Assembly (NCBI GenBank): GCA_018713375.1
Contig: DVOV01000218.1
Span: forward strand, 1-5,071
Source of the DNA: Candidatus Scatomorpha stercorigallinarum
GTDB taxonomy: Bacteria > Bacillota_A > Clostridia > Oscillospirales > Oscillospiraceae
DNA: 5,071 nucleotides
Direction: 5' to 3'
Shown one piece after another: positions 1 through 5,052 of this stretch (positions are counted from its first letter, which is position 1; each line of letters starts with the position of its first letter). The translations under genes were made by a program, and so were the position numbers. The notes beneath the pieces were generated by a model that saw nothing but the letters and a program-made list of their open reading frames with translations, was not told where the DNA came from and did not search any database.

Positions 1-106
1 TGTTTTCTGCATCGCCGACCGTGCGTTGCTCCCTGCGGTCGCGGCACTACCTTACAAATTATCGACCCGCCAGCGGCGCGAGCGAAGCGAAGCCAACCGC
101 GGCCGG

Positions 107-121
107 CCAAGCTGCGCTTGG
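107..121. repeat. Small inverted repeat CCAAGC-tgc-GCTTGG
   Basis: A perfect 6-bp stem (107-112 with 116-121) closes a 3-nt loop. It shares its design, CC-A-rGC with a 3-nt loop, with the inverted repeat at 186-200 (CCAGGC-gca-GCCTGG). Together the two bracket the large hairpin at 132-172. The role is unknown. Confidence 0.5.
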
Positions 122-131
122 ATGCAAAGAA

Positions 132-172
132 GCGCGCCTCACCAACGGATGACCTCCGTTAGTGAGGCGCGC
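132..172 (-). repeat. Long hairpin, 11 bp + wobble + 6 bp, 5-nt loop
   Basis: The arms are gcgcgcctcac (132-142) and gtgaggcgcgc (162-172), which pair perfectly over 11 bp. The inner arms aacgga (144-149) and tccgtt (155-160) add 6 bp around the loop at 150-154. The single unpaired position is C143 opposite A161 on the plus strand. In minus-strand RNA the same position is a U·G wobble, so the stem becomes 18 continuous pairs. This polarity fits transcription from the operon that ends at 267. There is no clear U-tract immediately after it, so it is not a textbook terminator. It could instead protect an mRNA 3' end or be the core of a repeat element. Confidence 0.75.
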
Positions 173-185
173 AGCGCAACCGCCT

Positions 186-220
186 CCAGGCGCAGCCTGG
201 TCTTTGGGCAAGACCAAAGA
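186..220. repeat. Overlapping, mutually exclusive hairpins
   Basis: Three perfect stems compete for the same bases: CCAGGC/GCCTGG (186-191 with 195-200), GGTCTT/AAGACC (199-204 with 210-215) and TCTTTGG/CCAAAGA (201-207 with 214-220). The second excludes the third and shares two bases with the first. The first and third can form side by side. This is seen directly in the sequence, but whether the alternatives matter biologically is unknown. Confidence 0.5.
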
Positions 221-234
221 AATGGGGTGGCACT

Positions 235-252
235 GGCCCCCTCGCGGGGGCC
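235..252 (-). terminator. GC hairpin after the acetyltransferase stop, possible terminator
   Basis: The arms GGCCCCC (235-241) and GGGGGCC (246-252) form a 7-bp pure G/C stem only 14 bases past the operon's last stop codon. In minus-strand RNA the loop reads GCGA, a stable GNRA tetraloop. The sequence beyond the stem in that direction is AGTGCCACCCCATTTCTTT, so the T-rich stretch begins too far away for a classical intrinsic terminator. It is best regarded as a candidate terminator or 3'-end stabiliser for the four-gene operon. Confidence 0.45.
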
Positions 253-266
253 TCCCCCCAGCGCGA

Positions 267-827
267 CTAATCGAAAGTGTGCTCCCAGGCAAGGGCGGAG
301 AGTGGCGCGAGGTCTATGCCGGCGCCGGGGCGGGCGGCGGCCCAGAGGCGGGAGGGCGTGTTTGCATCGTGAGCGCCGCAGACGCGGGCGAACTCAGCCC
401 AGCTTTCGGGGAACGTGACGCCCTCGCCGCCCTTTTTGAAGAGCGGGGCCATGCCGAGGCGCGTTTCATACCAGCGGCAGAGCCCCTCGTCCGCCGGCAG
501 GGTGGCGACGATGTCCGCGCCGCGGGAAAAGGCGTCCGCCATCAGCGCGCGGCCGATACGTGCGGCGTGGCCGCGGCCGCGCGCGTCCTCCGCGGTGGCC
601 ATGGCGTAGATGTAGGCGCAGTCAAGGGCGCCGGCGCGCGCGCCGGGCAGGCAGAAGCCCATGGAGACGATACGGCCCCCTTCCTCCGCCACGCGGCCGT
701 ATTCCGGCCGCCAGAGCAGGCGGAAAAAGGCGGAAATAAGCTCGCCGCCGTCGCCGAATACCTCCTGCCAGAGGGTGCTCAGCGCGCCGATGTCCTCCGC
801 GCGGGTGAGGCGCGTTCCCTCAGGCAT
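267..827 (-). CDS. GNAT family N-acetyltransferase
   Basis: This predicted cytoplasmic protein of 186 residues most likely transfers an acyl group from acyl-CoA to an amine. The substrate cannot be told. The GNAT core is visible: residues 71-79 (AYIYAMATA) look like strand beta4. They run into the acetyl-CoA pyrophosphate-binding loop R-G-R-G-H-A at 83-88 (the R/Q-x-x-G-x-G/A motif) and its helix (IGRALMADAF, 91-100). Residues 104-126 (ADIVATLPADEG to WYETRLG) fit the second half of the fold, with the usual aromatic pair before a 'LGM' turn. ATG at 827 is chosen because a GGAGG (834-838) sits 6 nt upstream and the GNAT homology begins just after it. The frame stays open to 1025, but that extension has no homology and overlaps the DUF2156 gene. 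The start overlaps the DUF2156 stop by 8 nt (ATGCCTGA), suggesting translational coupling. The last 35 or so residues are not recognisable. Confidence 0.9.
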   Translation of the reverse strand: MPEGTRLTRAEDIGALSTLWQEVFGDGGELISAFFRLLWRPEYGRVAEEGGRIVSMGFCLPGARAGALDCAYIYAMATAEDARGRGHAARIGRALMADAFSRGADIVATLPADEGLCRWYETRLGMAPLFKKGGEGVTFPESWAEFARVCGAHDANTPSRLWAAARPGAGIDLAPLSALAWEHTFD

Positions 828-1722
828 GGCGCGCCTCCACGGCCGTGTACTTGGCCAGCAGCAGCTCGGGGGCGTACTCCAGCTTGGCCTCGCGCAGGTT
901 ATCCTGGCCCATGTCGTCCTCACGGTTGAGATAGACGAGCTGCGGGTGGTCGGCGAGGAGCTGGCGTGTGAATTCGCGGCAGACCATGGGGTAGGCCCCG
1001 GGGATGGAGGCAAAGGCCTTTTCAAAGTGGACGTCGAAGGTGTCCGAGGAGATGACCTCGCCGATGGTGAAGCCGATCAGCCGCCCCTCCGCGAAGAGGG
1101 CGCCGCCCTCCAGCCCCAGCGCGTCGTAGCGCATGAAGGCGCGGATGATGGCCCCGTGCTCCTCCTCCAGCCCGTCCGGCGGGGTGTCGAACTCCGCCTG
1201 CCACTGGCCCAGCATCTCCATGCAGGCGGGGATGAGGCCGCGCGTCAGGCGGCGGAACTCCCAGGAGTGCGTCTTTTCAAAGCGGTTGCAGAAATTGCGC
1301 TTGCCGTGCAGCTTCTTGCCGCCCATGGTGGCGAGCTTTTCCGCCAGGTAGAGGTAGTCGAAGTTGTCGCGGTCGGGCGTGAATACAAAGCGGCCCGGGC
1401 AGCACTGCTCCATCTGCGCGCGGTGCTCCTCCGTGATGCCGCGGATGGCCAGCGGGTAGCCGCGCTGCCCGGCGAACTCCGCGAGCGCGTCGAGCGCCGG
1501 CTCCAGCGGACCGGAGCCGATGGGGAAGGCGAAAAAGGGCTGGCGGTCCCAGCGCAGCTTGGTGAGCATGCGCCCGCCGAGGCTGGTGACGAGCTGGTGG
1601 TATGCCCCGTCCCACATGTAGATGTTGCCGAAGTTGAAGTCGGCGGAGCGCGAATCCTCCGCCGCCACGATGGGGTCAACCCAGGCCTTGTCCGCGATGG
1701 TCACGCGGTGGAAGTCGATCAT
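820..1722 (-). CDS. DUF2156 domain protein (phosphatidylglycerol lysyltransferase C-terminal-like)
   Basis: This 300-residue protein of unknown function belongs to the DUF2156 / LPG_synthase_C group. The group has a double-GNAT fold related to the aminoacyl-tRNA-dependent transfer domain of MprF and to FemX-like enzymes. Recognisable family segments are SADFNFGNIYMW (26-37), the basic stretch KKLHGKRNFCNRFE (136-149), HFEKAFASIPGAYP (232-245) and the C-terminal signature YLNREDDMGQDNLREAKL (264-281). No transmembrane segments are evident, so unlike MprF it is soluble and probably cytoplasmic. The length is normal for the stand-alone family. ATG at 1722 matches the usual N-terminus. Its SD is weak (GAAAGG about 12 nt upstream, at the glycosylase stop), so translation may depend on the gene before it, 16 nt away. 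Substrate and donor are unknown, and a role in membrane-lipid aminoacylation would be speculation. Confidence 0.92.
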   Translation of the reverse strand: MIDFHRVTIADKAWVDPIVAAEDSRSADFNFGNIYMWDGAYHQLVTSLGGRMLTKLRWDRQPFFAFPIGSGPLEPALDALAEFAGQRGYPLAIRGITEEHRAQMEQCCPGRFVFTPDRDNFDYLYLAEKLATMGGKKLHGKRNFCNRFEKTHSWEFRRLTRGLIPACMEMLGQWQAEFDTPPDGLEEEHGAIIRAFMRYDALGLEGGALFAEGRLIGFTIGEVISSDTFDVHFEKAFASIPGAYPMVCREFTRQLLADHPQLVYLNREDDMGQDNLREAKLEYAPELLLAKYTAVEARHA

Positions 1723-1738
1723 ATGATAATACAGCCTT

Positions 1739-2308
1739 TCAGTAAGTGTGCGTACAGCGCAGGCGGATCTCCGCCTGCAGGGTCTTGAGGTCGTCGAAGG
1801 TCTCCGGGCGCTTGCCGGGGTCGCGCAGCAGCGCGGCCGGGTGGTAGAGGGCCATCACGCGCCTGCCGTCCATATCGAACCACTGGCCGTGCTCGCGCGT
1901 TATCTTGAAATCGTCACGGATGAAGCGCATGGCGGCGATGCGGCCCAGGCAGACGATGATCTTAGGCGCGATCAGCTCCAGCTGGCCCTGCAGCCAGACG
2001 GCGCAGGCCTTCTGCTCGATGTCCAGCGGGTCGCGGTTGCGCGGCGGGCGGCACTTGACCATGTTGCCGATGTAGACGCGCGAGCGGTCCAAATCGATGA
2101 GCTCCAGCATGTCGTCCAGGAACTTGCCGGCGCGGCCGACGAAGGGCGCGCCCTGCAGGTCCTCCTGTTCGCCGGGTCCCTCGCCGATGAACATCACCTC
2201 GGCGTCGTCCGGCCCCGCGCCGAAAACCACGTTGTGACGGGTCTCGCACAGGCCGCAGCGGCGGCATTCGAGGCACTCCGCGCGCAGTTCTTCAAGCGTC
2301 TTTGCCAT
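1739..2308 (-). CDS. udg: Uracil-DNA glycosylase, iron-sulfur (family 4 type)
   Basis: This 189-residue enzyme should excise uracil, arising from cytosine deamination or dUTP misincorporation, and start base-excision repair. Four cysteines sit where the 4Fe-4S ligands of family 4 enzymes lie: C15 and C18 (CRRC, with an extra C21), then C86 (NMVKCRPPRNRDP) and C102. The uracil-pocket motif is GEGPGEQED (42-50), followed by APFVGRAGKFLDDML (54-68). The C-terminal catalytic motif is YHPAALLR (155-162) with H156. The length is typical. ATG at 2308 is supported by AGGGGAG (2319-2325) 10 nt upstream, inside the 3' end of the CCA enzyme gene, which it overlaps by 17 nt. It is the second gene of the operon. 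Older genome annotation often mislabels this family as a phage SPO1 DNA polymerase-related protein. Family 4 is preferred over family 5 from the GEGPGE and HPAALL signatures. Confidence 0.96.
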   Translation of the reverse strand: MAKTLEELRAECLECRRCGLCETRHNVVFGAGPDDAEVMFIGEGPGEQEDLQGAPFVGRAGKFLDDMLELIDLDRSRVYIGNMVKCRPPRNRDPLDIEQKACAVWLQGQLELIAPKIIVCLGRIAAMRFIRDDFKITREHGQWFDMDGRRVMALYHPAALLRDPGKRPETFDDLKTLQAEIRLRCTHTY

Positions 2309-3497
2309 TTGTATCTATCTCCCCTCTGATGAAGCTGAGCAGTGTGTCCTCCCGGTTGGCGGCGGGGTGGTCGATGACGTAGTCCAGCGCCCGGCCGAGC
2401 GCCGCGCCCACCTCCCGGCCCGAGAGGCCGAGGGCGCGCAGCGCGTCCCCGTCCAGGGCCAGATGGGCGAGGTCCCAGCACTCCCCGCTGCGCAGCACGC
2501 GCCGGAGGGCGCGGCTTTTGGGATAGGCGGCGAGCACGGCGCTCTCGCCGTAGTCCCTGAGCAGGCGCTTGTAGTCCCTGCTGCCGGAGCTCAGGACGGC
2601 AGCGGCGGCAGAACACTCGCGCACCGCGGCGCGGGGAAGGCGCAGCGCCGTCAGGAATTCAGCGGTGGAGGCGATGTACCCGCGCCGCTCGAGCTCGAAG
2701 CACAGGTGCGCCAGGCGGGCGTACGCCGGCAGGGAGGAGAGCGCGGGGGGCGGGCCCTCCGCCCGGGCGAAGCGCGCCATAAGGCCCAGCGAGAGCATAT
2801 CGTAGGCCGCCTCCGGCCGCGGGGAGGAGAGGGCCTTTAAGAATTCGTCCCTCACCCGCTCCGCCGAGAGGGCGGAGGCCGTGGGCGCAAGGCGCTCGAT
2901 GGCCGCGTAAGTCCCCGGCTCTATGGCGAAGCCGAGCTGCGCCGAAAAGCGCAGGGCGCGGAGCATCCGCAGCGCGTCCTCCGAGAAGCGGCGCTCGCCG
3001 TCGCCCACGCAGCGTATCAGCCGCCGGGCGATGTCCTCCCTGCCGCCGAAAGGGTCGGTGATGTCCCCCTCCGGGCCCATGGCCATCGCGTTCATGGTGA
3101 AGTCGCGGCGGGAGAGGTCGAGCGCGAGGTCGCCGGTGAATTCCACGCTGTCCGGCCGGCGGTGGTCGCTGTAAGCGCTCTCGGTGCGGTAGGTGGTGAC
3201 CTCCAGCGCGCGCCCGCCGCTGATGACGGTGACCGTGCCGTGGCGCAGCCCCGTGGGCGCCGTGCGCTCGAAGAGGGCCTGCACGGCCTGCGGCGGGGCG
3301 GAGGTGGCGGCGTCCCAGTCGTGGACGCGGCGACCGAGCAGGCTGTCGCGCACGCAGCCGCCCACGAAGTACGCGCCGTAGCCGGCGCCGCGCAGGGTAT
3401 AGAGCACTTTTTTGGCATATCCAGGCGGCAGGAAAACGCGCCTCCCCCGTTTTATTTCTTGTAATGTGCGCAATAATGTATTATAATGCGAGAGCAA
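2292..3497 (-). CDS. cca: CCA tRNA nucleotidyltransferase
   Basis: This enzyme adds or repairs the 3'-terminal CCA of tRNA from CTP and ATP without a nucleic-acid template. It is a class II enzyme of the poly(A) polymerase/nucleotidyltransferase superfamily. Residues counted from the TTG at 3497: GGCVRDSLLG (46-55), catalytic DxD at D60/D62 (HDWD), a flexible-loop region (YRTESAYSDHRRPDSV, 103-118), RRDFTMNAMA (130-139), DPFGG (148-152), the nucleotide-selecting EDALR (173-177) and ERVRDEFLK (213-221). The flexible loop argues for full CCA addition rather than CC-only. No HD domain follows. The start is uncertain: the coordinates give the outer TTG. TTG at 3473 has no SD either, whereas GGGGGAGG (3441-3448) lies 9 nt before an in-frame CTG at 3431. 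Family N-termini align there, so the true protein may be about 379 residues. It is the first gene of the operon and divergent from murC. Confidence 0.95.
   Translation of the reverse strand: MLSHYNTLLRTLQEIKRGRRVFLPPGYAKKVLYTLRGAGYGAYFVGGCVRDSLLGRRVHDWDAATSAPPQAVQALFERTAPTGLRHGTVTVISGGRALEVTTYRTESAYSDHRRPDSVEFTGDLALDLSRRDFTMNAMAMGPEGDITDPFGGREDIARRLIRCVGDGERRFSEDALRMLRALRFSAQLGFAIEPGTYAAIERLAPTASALSAERVRDEFLKALSSPRPEAAYDMLSLGLMARFARAEGPPPALSSLPAYARLAHLCFELERRGYIASTAEFLTALRLPRAAVRECSAAAAVLSSGSRDYKRLLRDYGESAVLAAYPKSRALRRVLRSGECWDLAHLALDGDALRALGLSGREVGAALGRALDYVIDHPAANREDTLLSFIRGEIDTNGKDA
3441..3448 (-). promoter_or_regulatory. Internal Shine-Dalgarno GGGGGAGG, likely the true cca ribosome binding site
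   Basis: Read on the minus strand this is GGGGGAGG, the strongest SD near the start of the CCA enzyme, and it lies inside the longest open frame. Nine bases downstream is the in-frame CTG at 3431-3429, giving a protein beginning at LPPGYAKKVL. That is where related enzymes usually begin, 20-25 residues before the GGxVRD motif. No ATG, GTG or TTG occurs in frame at a suitable distance. The next in-frame GTG, at 3410, is 30 nt away and its own SD is poor. Confidence 0.55.
3459..3487 (+). promoter_or_regulatory. Promoter for murC: TTGTAA-17-TATAAT
   Basis: A -35-like TTGTAA (3459-3464, 4 of 6 matches to TTGACA) is separated by exactly 17 bases from a perfect -10 TATAAT (3482-3487). Transcription would start near 3494, leaving a leader of about 77 nt before the murC ATG at 3571. 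It is the best sigma-A-type promoter on this strand in the window. It overlaps the 5' end of the divergent cca frame. Confidence 0.65.
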
Positions 3498-3521
3498 ATG
3501 CGGCTAAGCTATTATAATGCG
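3479..3521. repeat. Pair of 12-bp direct repeats TATTATAATGCG
   Basis: TATTATAATGCG occurs perfectly at 3479-3490 and 3510-3521, 31 bases apart start to start. The core ATTATAAT is its own reverse complement, so each copy offers a TATAAT -10 box in both directions. At about three helical turns apart, the copies could also be a paired protein-binding site. No regulator is identifiable from the sequence. Confidence 0.7.
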
Positions 3522-3539
3522 CGCGGGCAAAATCCGCAA
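3511..3539 (-). promoter_or_regulatory. Promoter for the cca operon: TTGCGG-17-TATAAT
   Basis: On the minus strand TTGCGG (3539-3534, 3 of 6 matches to TTGACA) stands 17 bases before a perfect TATAAT (3516-3511). Start of transcription is expected near 3504. If the CCA enzyme began at the TTG at 3497, its leader would be only about 7 nt. With the SD-supported start near 3431 the leader is about 73 nt. The promoter is weaker at -35 than the murC promoter it faces. Confidence 0.5.
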
Positions 3540-3570
3540 GAGCGCAAAAACGCTGTATCCAGGTGAAATT

Positions 3571-4938
3571 ATGGCTGATTTTGAAGAATACCTGAAGCCC
3601 GGCAAGCGCGGGCACCTCATCGGCGTCGGCGGCGTCTCCATGGCGCCGCTGGCGGAGGTGCTCGCCGGCATGGGCCTCGTCATCGACGGCTCGGATATGT
3701 CCGAGAGCGAAAAGACGCGGCACCTGCGCGAGCTGGGGATAGACGTGAAGATAGGCCACTCGGCGATGAACGTGGCCCCCGACATCCAGTTCGTCGTGCG
3801 CACCGCCGCCGTGGGCGACACGAACCCGGAGATCGTGGAGGCGCGGGCACGCGGCGTGCCCGTTTTCGAGCGGGCAGAGGCCTGGGGCGCCATCATGCGC
3901 GACTATGAGAACGCGCTGTGCATCGCCGGCACGCACGGCAAGACCACCACCACCAGCATGTGCACGCACATCCTGATGGCCGCCGAGCGCGACCCGACCG
4001 TGATGATCGGCGGCACGCTGCCGCTGCTGCACGCGGGGCACCGCGTGGGCGGCGGGGACACGATCATACTCGAGAGCTGCGAGTATCACGACTCCTTCCT
4101 CGCCTTCCACCCCACGGTGGCTGTGATACTGGACGTGGACGCCGACCACCTGGACTATTTCTCCGGGCTGGAGGATGTGGAGAAGTCCTTCCGGGCCTTC
4201 GCCGCCAAGGTGCCGCCCACGGGCAAGATCGTCGCCAACCTCGACGACCGCAACACGATGGAGACGCTCGAGCCGCTGGGCCGCGAGCTGGTCACCTTCG
4301 GTCTCACCGACAGGGCGGACGTCTATGCGCGCAACATCAGGCGCTCCGGGGCGTCGAGCACCTTCGACATATACTGCCACGGTCGGCTTTTCACGAGCGT
4401 CACGCTGCACGTGCCGGGGATGCACAATGTGAAGAACGCCCTGGCCGCCACGGCGGCCTGCCTCTGCCTGGGCGTGCGGCCCAACGCGGTGAAATACGGC
4501 CTGGCCGGCTTCACGGGCGCCGGGCGGCGCTTCGAGTTCAAGGGCAAATATAACGGCGCGGACATCTATGACGACTACGCCCACCACCCGCAGGAGCTGA
4601 AGGCCCTGCTGGACGCCGTGGAGCCGCTGGGCTATAACCGCACGGTGCTCGTGTTCCAGCCGCACACCTACACGCGCACGGCCGCGCTCTTCGACGACTT
4701 CATCGAGCAGCTGCGGCGGCCGGACGTGACCTACCTGGCGGAGATCTACGCCGCGCGCGAGCAGAACACGCTGGGCATCTCCTCCGCGGACCTGGCCGCG
4801 CACATCGAGGGCAGCATATTCTGCCCCAACTTCGCCGACATCGAGCGCAGCCTGCGCGAGACGGCGCGGCCCGGCGACATCATCCTCACCGTCGGCGCGG
4901 GGGACGTGTACAAGATAGGCGAACACCTGGTGGATTGA
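3571..4938 (+). CDS. murC: UDP-N-acetylmuramate--L-alanine ligase MurC
   Basis: MurC joins L-alanine to UDP-N-acetylmuramic acid using ATP, the first amino-acid step of cytoplasmic peptidoglycan precursor synthesis. The protein has 455 residues, the family's usual size. The N-terminal UDP-sugar domain starts with HLIGVGGVSM (15-24) and GSDMSE (40-45). The central ATPase domain has the P-loop AGTHGKTTTTSM (119-130), SCEYHDSFL (169-177), DVDADHLDYF (188-197) and HNVKNALAA (285-293). The C-terminal domain has GAGRRFEF (316-323), DDYAHHP (334-340), FQPHTYTRT (362-370) and VGAGDVY (441-447). YHDSFL and DADHLDYF are the clostridial variants. ATG at 3571 is chosen because AGGTG (3561-3565) precedes it and homology begins there. 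The upstream in-frame ATG at 3517 has no SD and sits on the -10 repeat. The gene stands alone on the plus strand, divergent from the cca operon. Confidence 0.98.
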   Translation: MADFEEYLKPGKRGHLIGVGGVSMAPLAEVLAGMGLVIDGSDMSESEKTRHLRELGIDVKIGHSAMNVAPDIQFVVRTAAVGDTNPEIVEARARGVPVFERAEAWGAIMRDYENALCIAGTHGKTTTTSMCTHILMAAERDPTVMIGGTLPLLHAGHRVGGGDTIILESCEYHDSFLAFHPTVAVILDVDADHLDYFSGLEDVEKSFRAFAAKVPPTGKIVANLDDRNTMETLEPLGRELVTFGLTDRADVYARNIRRSGASSTFDIYCHGRLFTSVTLHVPGMHNVKNALAATAACLCLGVRPNAVKYGLAGFTGAGRRFEFKGKYNGADIYDDYAHHPQELKALLDAVEPLGYNRTVLVFQPHTYTRTAALFDDFIEQLRRPDVTYLAEIYAAREQNTLGISSADLAAHIEGSIFCPNFADIERSLRETARPGDIILTVGAGDVYKIGEHLVD

Positions 4939-4944
4939 AACATC

Positions 4945-4970
4945 CGGCGCGAAAGCGCCGCGCATATGCG
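4945..4970 (+). terminator. Hairpin with GAAA tetraloop after murC, then a 10-bp palindrome
   Basis: CGGCGC (4945-4950) and GCGCCG (4955-4960) form a perfect 6-bp stem closed by GAAA, starting 6 nt past the murC stop. The perfect palindrome CGCATATGCG (4961-4970) follows directly. There is no T-run afterwards, so any termination would be weak or factor-dependent. An 8-base direct repeat CCGGCGCG (4944-4951 and 4976-4983) brackets the structure. Confidence 0.45.
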
Positions 4971-4982
4971 AAGGGCCGGCGC

Positions 4983-5015
4983 GTCGATATGGCGGACGAT
5001 CCCGGTAGAAATCAT
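4983..5015 (-). pseudogene. Truncated 5' end of an AbrB/SpoVT-type transition-state regulator
   Basis: On the minus strand a perfect AGGAGG (5024-5029) lies 8 nt before ATG at 5015, and the first 11 codons read MISTGIVRHID. AbrB, Abh and SpoVT begin M-K-S/A-T/I-G-I/V-V-R-K/R-V/I-D and then continue D/E-L-G-R-V-V-I-P for the rest of the swapped-hairpin DNA-binding domain. Here the match stops after the aspartate. What follows (APALRICAAL...) is unrelated, and neither other reading frame restores the missing motif. The frame happens to stay open to 4746, but that part is antisense to the end of murC and is not a plausible protein (89 residues in all). It is interpreted as a remnant left by deletion or recombination. 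The evidence is short, though the combination of SD, start and family N-terminus is specific. Confidence 0.55.
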
Positions 5016-5023
5016 CGGTAAAA

Positions 5024-5029
5024 CCTCCT
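5024..5029 (-). promoter_or_regulatory. Consensus Shine-Dalgarno AGGAGG of the AbrB-like stub
   Basis: Minus-strand AGGAGG sits 8 nt before the ATG at 5015. It is the only perfect consensus SD in the window, and no intact gene follows it, which supports the view that a normally expressed gene once began here. Confidence 0.6.
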
Positions 5030-5033
5030 GTTT

Positions 5034-5052
5034 CCGCAGCCGGGGGCTGCGG
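5034..5052. repeat. 8-bp hairpin upstream of the AbrB-like SD
   Basis: CCGCAGCC (5034-5041) and GGCTGCGG (5045-5052) pair perfectly around a 3-nt loop. On the minus strand the stem ends 4 nt before the AGGAGG. It could be the terminator of something beyond the window edge or a leader structure of the lost regulator gene. No T-run follows in either direction. Confidence 0.5.

Larger units (their letters stand above)
1..266. other. Noncoding region rich in inverted repeats, possibly a dispersed repeat element
   Basis: No open frame here resembles a known protein. The frames that cross it run antisense to the acetyltransferase gene or consist of low-complexity Arg/Ala/Gly sequence. Instead there are at least five inverted repeats packed into 107-252: CCAAGC/GCTTGG at 107-121, a long hairpin at 132-172, CCAGGC/GCCTGG at 186-200, TCTTTGG/CCAAAGA at 201-220, and GGCCCCC/GGGGGCC at 235-252. 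The first 106 bases show only a weak CGACCG/CGGTCG pairing (16-21 with 36-41) and a short gcgaa tandem near 82-91. The region lies immediately downstream of the minus-strand operon, so it would be its 3' untranslated RNA. Such density of stems suggests an intergenic repeat of the REP/MITE sort, but copy number cannot be judged from one window. Confidence 0.5.

Noticed and set aside
82..100. Short gcgaa tandem (gcgagcgaagcgaagcc) as a microsatellite
   Set aside because: Only about two to three imperfect units, well within chance for GC-rich DNA.
1..266. CRISPR array or tRNA/rRNA gene in the left noncoding region
   Set aside because: The stems differ from each other and are not evenly spaced repeats with spacers. 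No cloverleaf with a T-loop (GGTTCGAnTCC) or conserved rRNA sequence is present.
162..929. Plus-strand frame of 255 codons crossing the left noncoding region and the GNAT gene
   Set aside because: The part over the GNAT is antisense to clear acetyl-CoA-binding motifs, and the rest crosses hairpin sequence. No recognisable domain.
828..1025. N-terminal extension of the GNAT to an ATG at 1025
   Set aside because: The extra residues (rich in Ser, Thr, Pro and Arg) are out-of-frame DUF2156 coding sequence. The ATG at 827 has its own GGAGG at 6 nt.
661..1788. Plus-strand frame of 375 codons opposite the DUF2156 gene
   Set aside because: It is the antisense shadow of a conserved protein gene. The composition is repetitive in Val, Glu, Ala and Arg, and no SD or homology is apparent.
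3517..3570. Upstream murC start at ATG 3517
   Set aside because: It has no SD and lies on the -10 repeat. The 18 extra residues are not part of the MurC family, and ATG 3571 has AGGTG at good spacing.
4746..4982. Continuation of the AbrB-like frame as an 89-residue protein
   Set aside because: After residue 11 the sequence is unrelated to AbrB and is mostly the complement of murC's last codons. It is treated as an accidental open frame behind a truncated gene.
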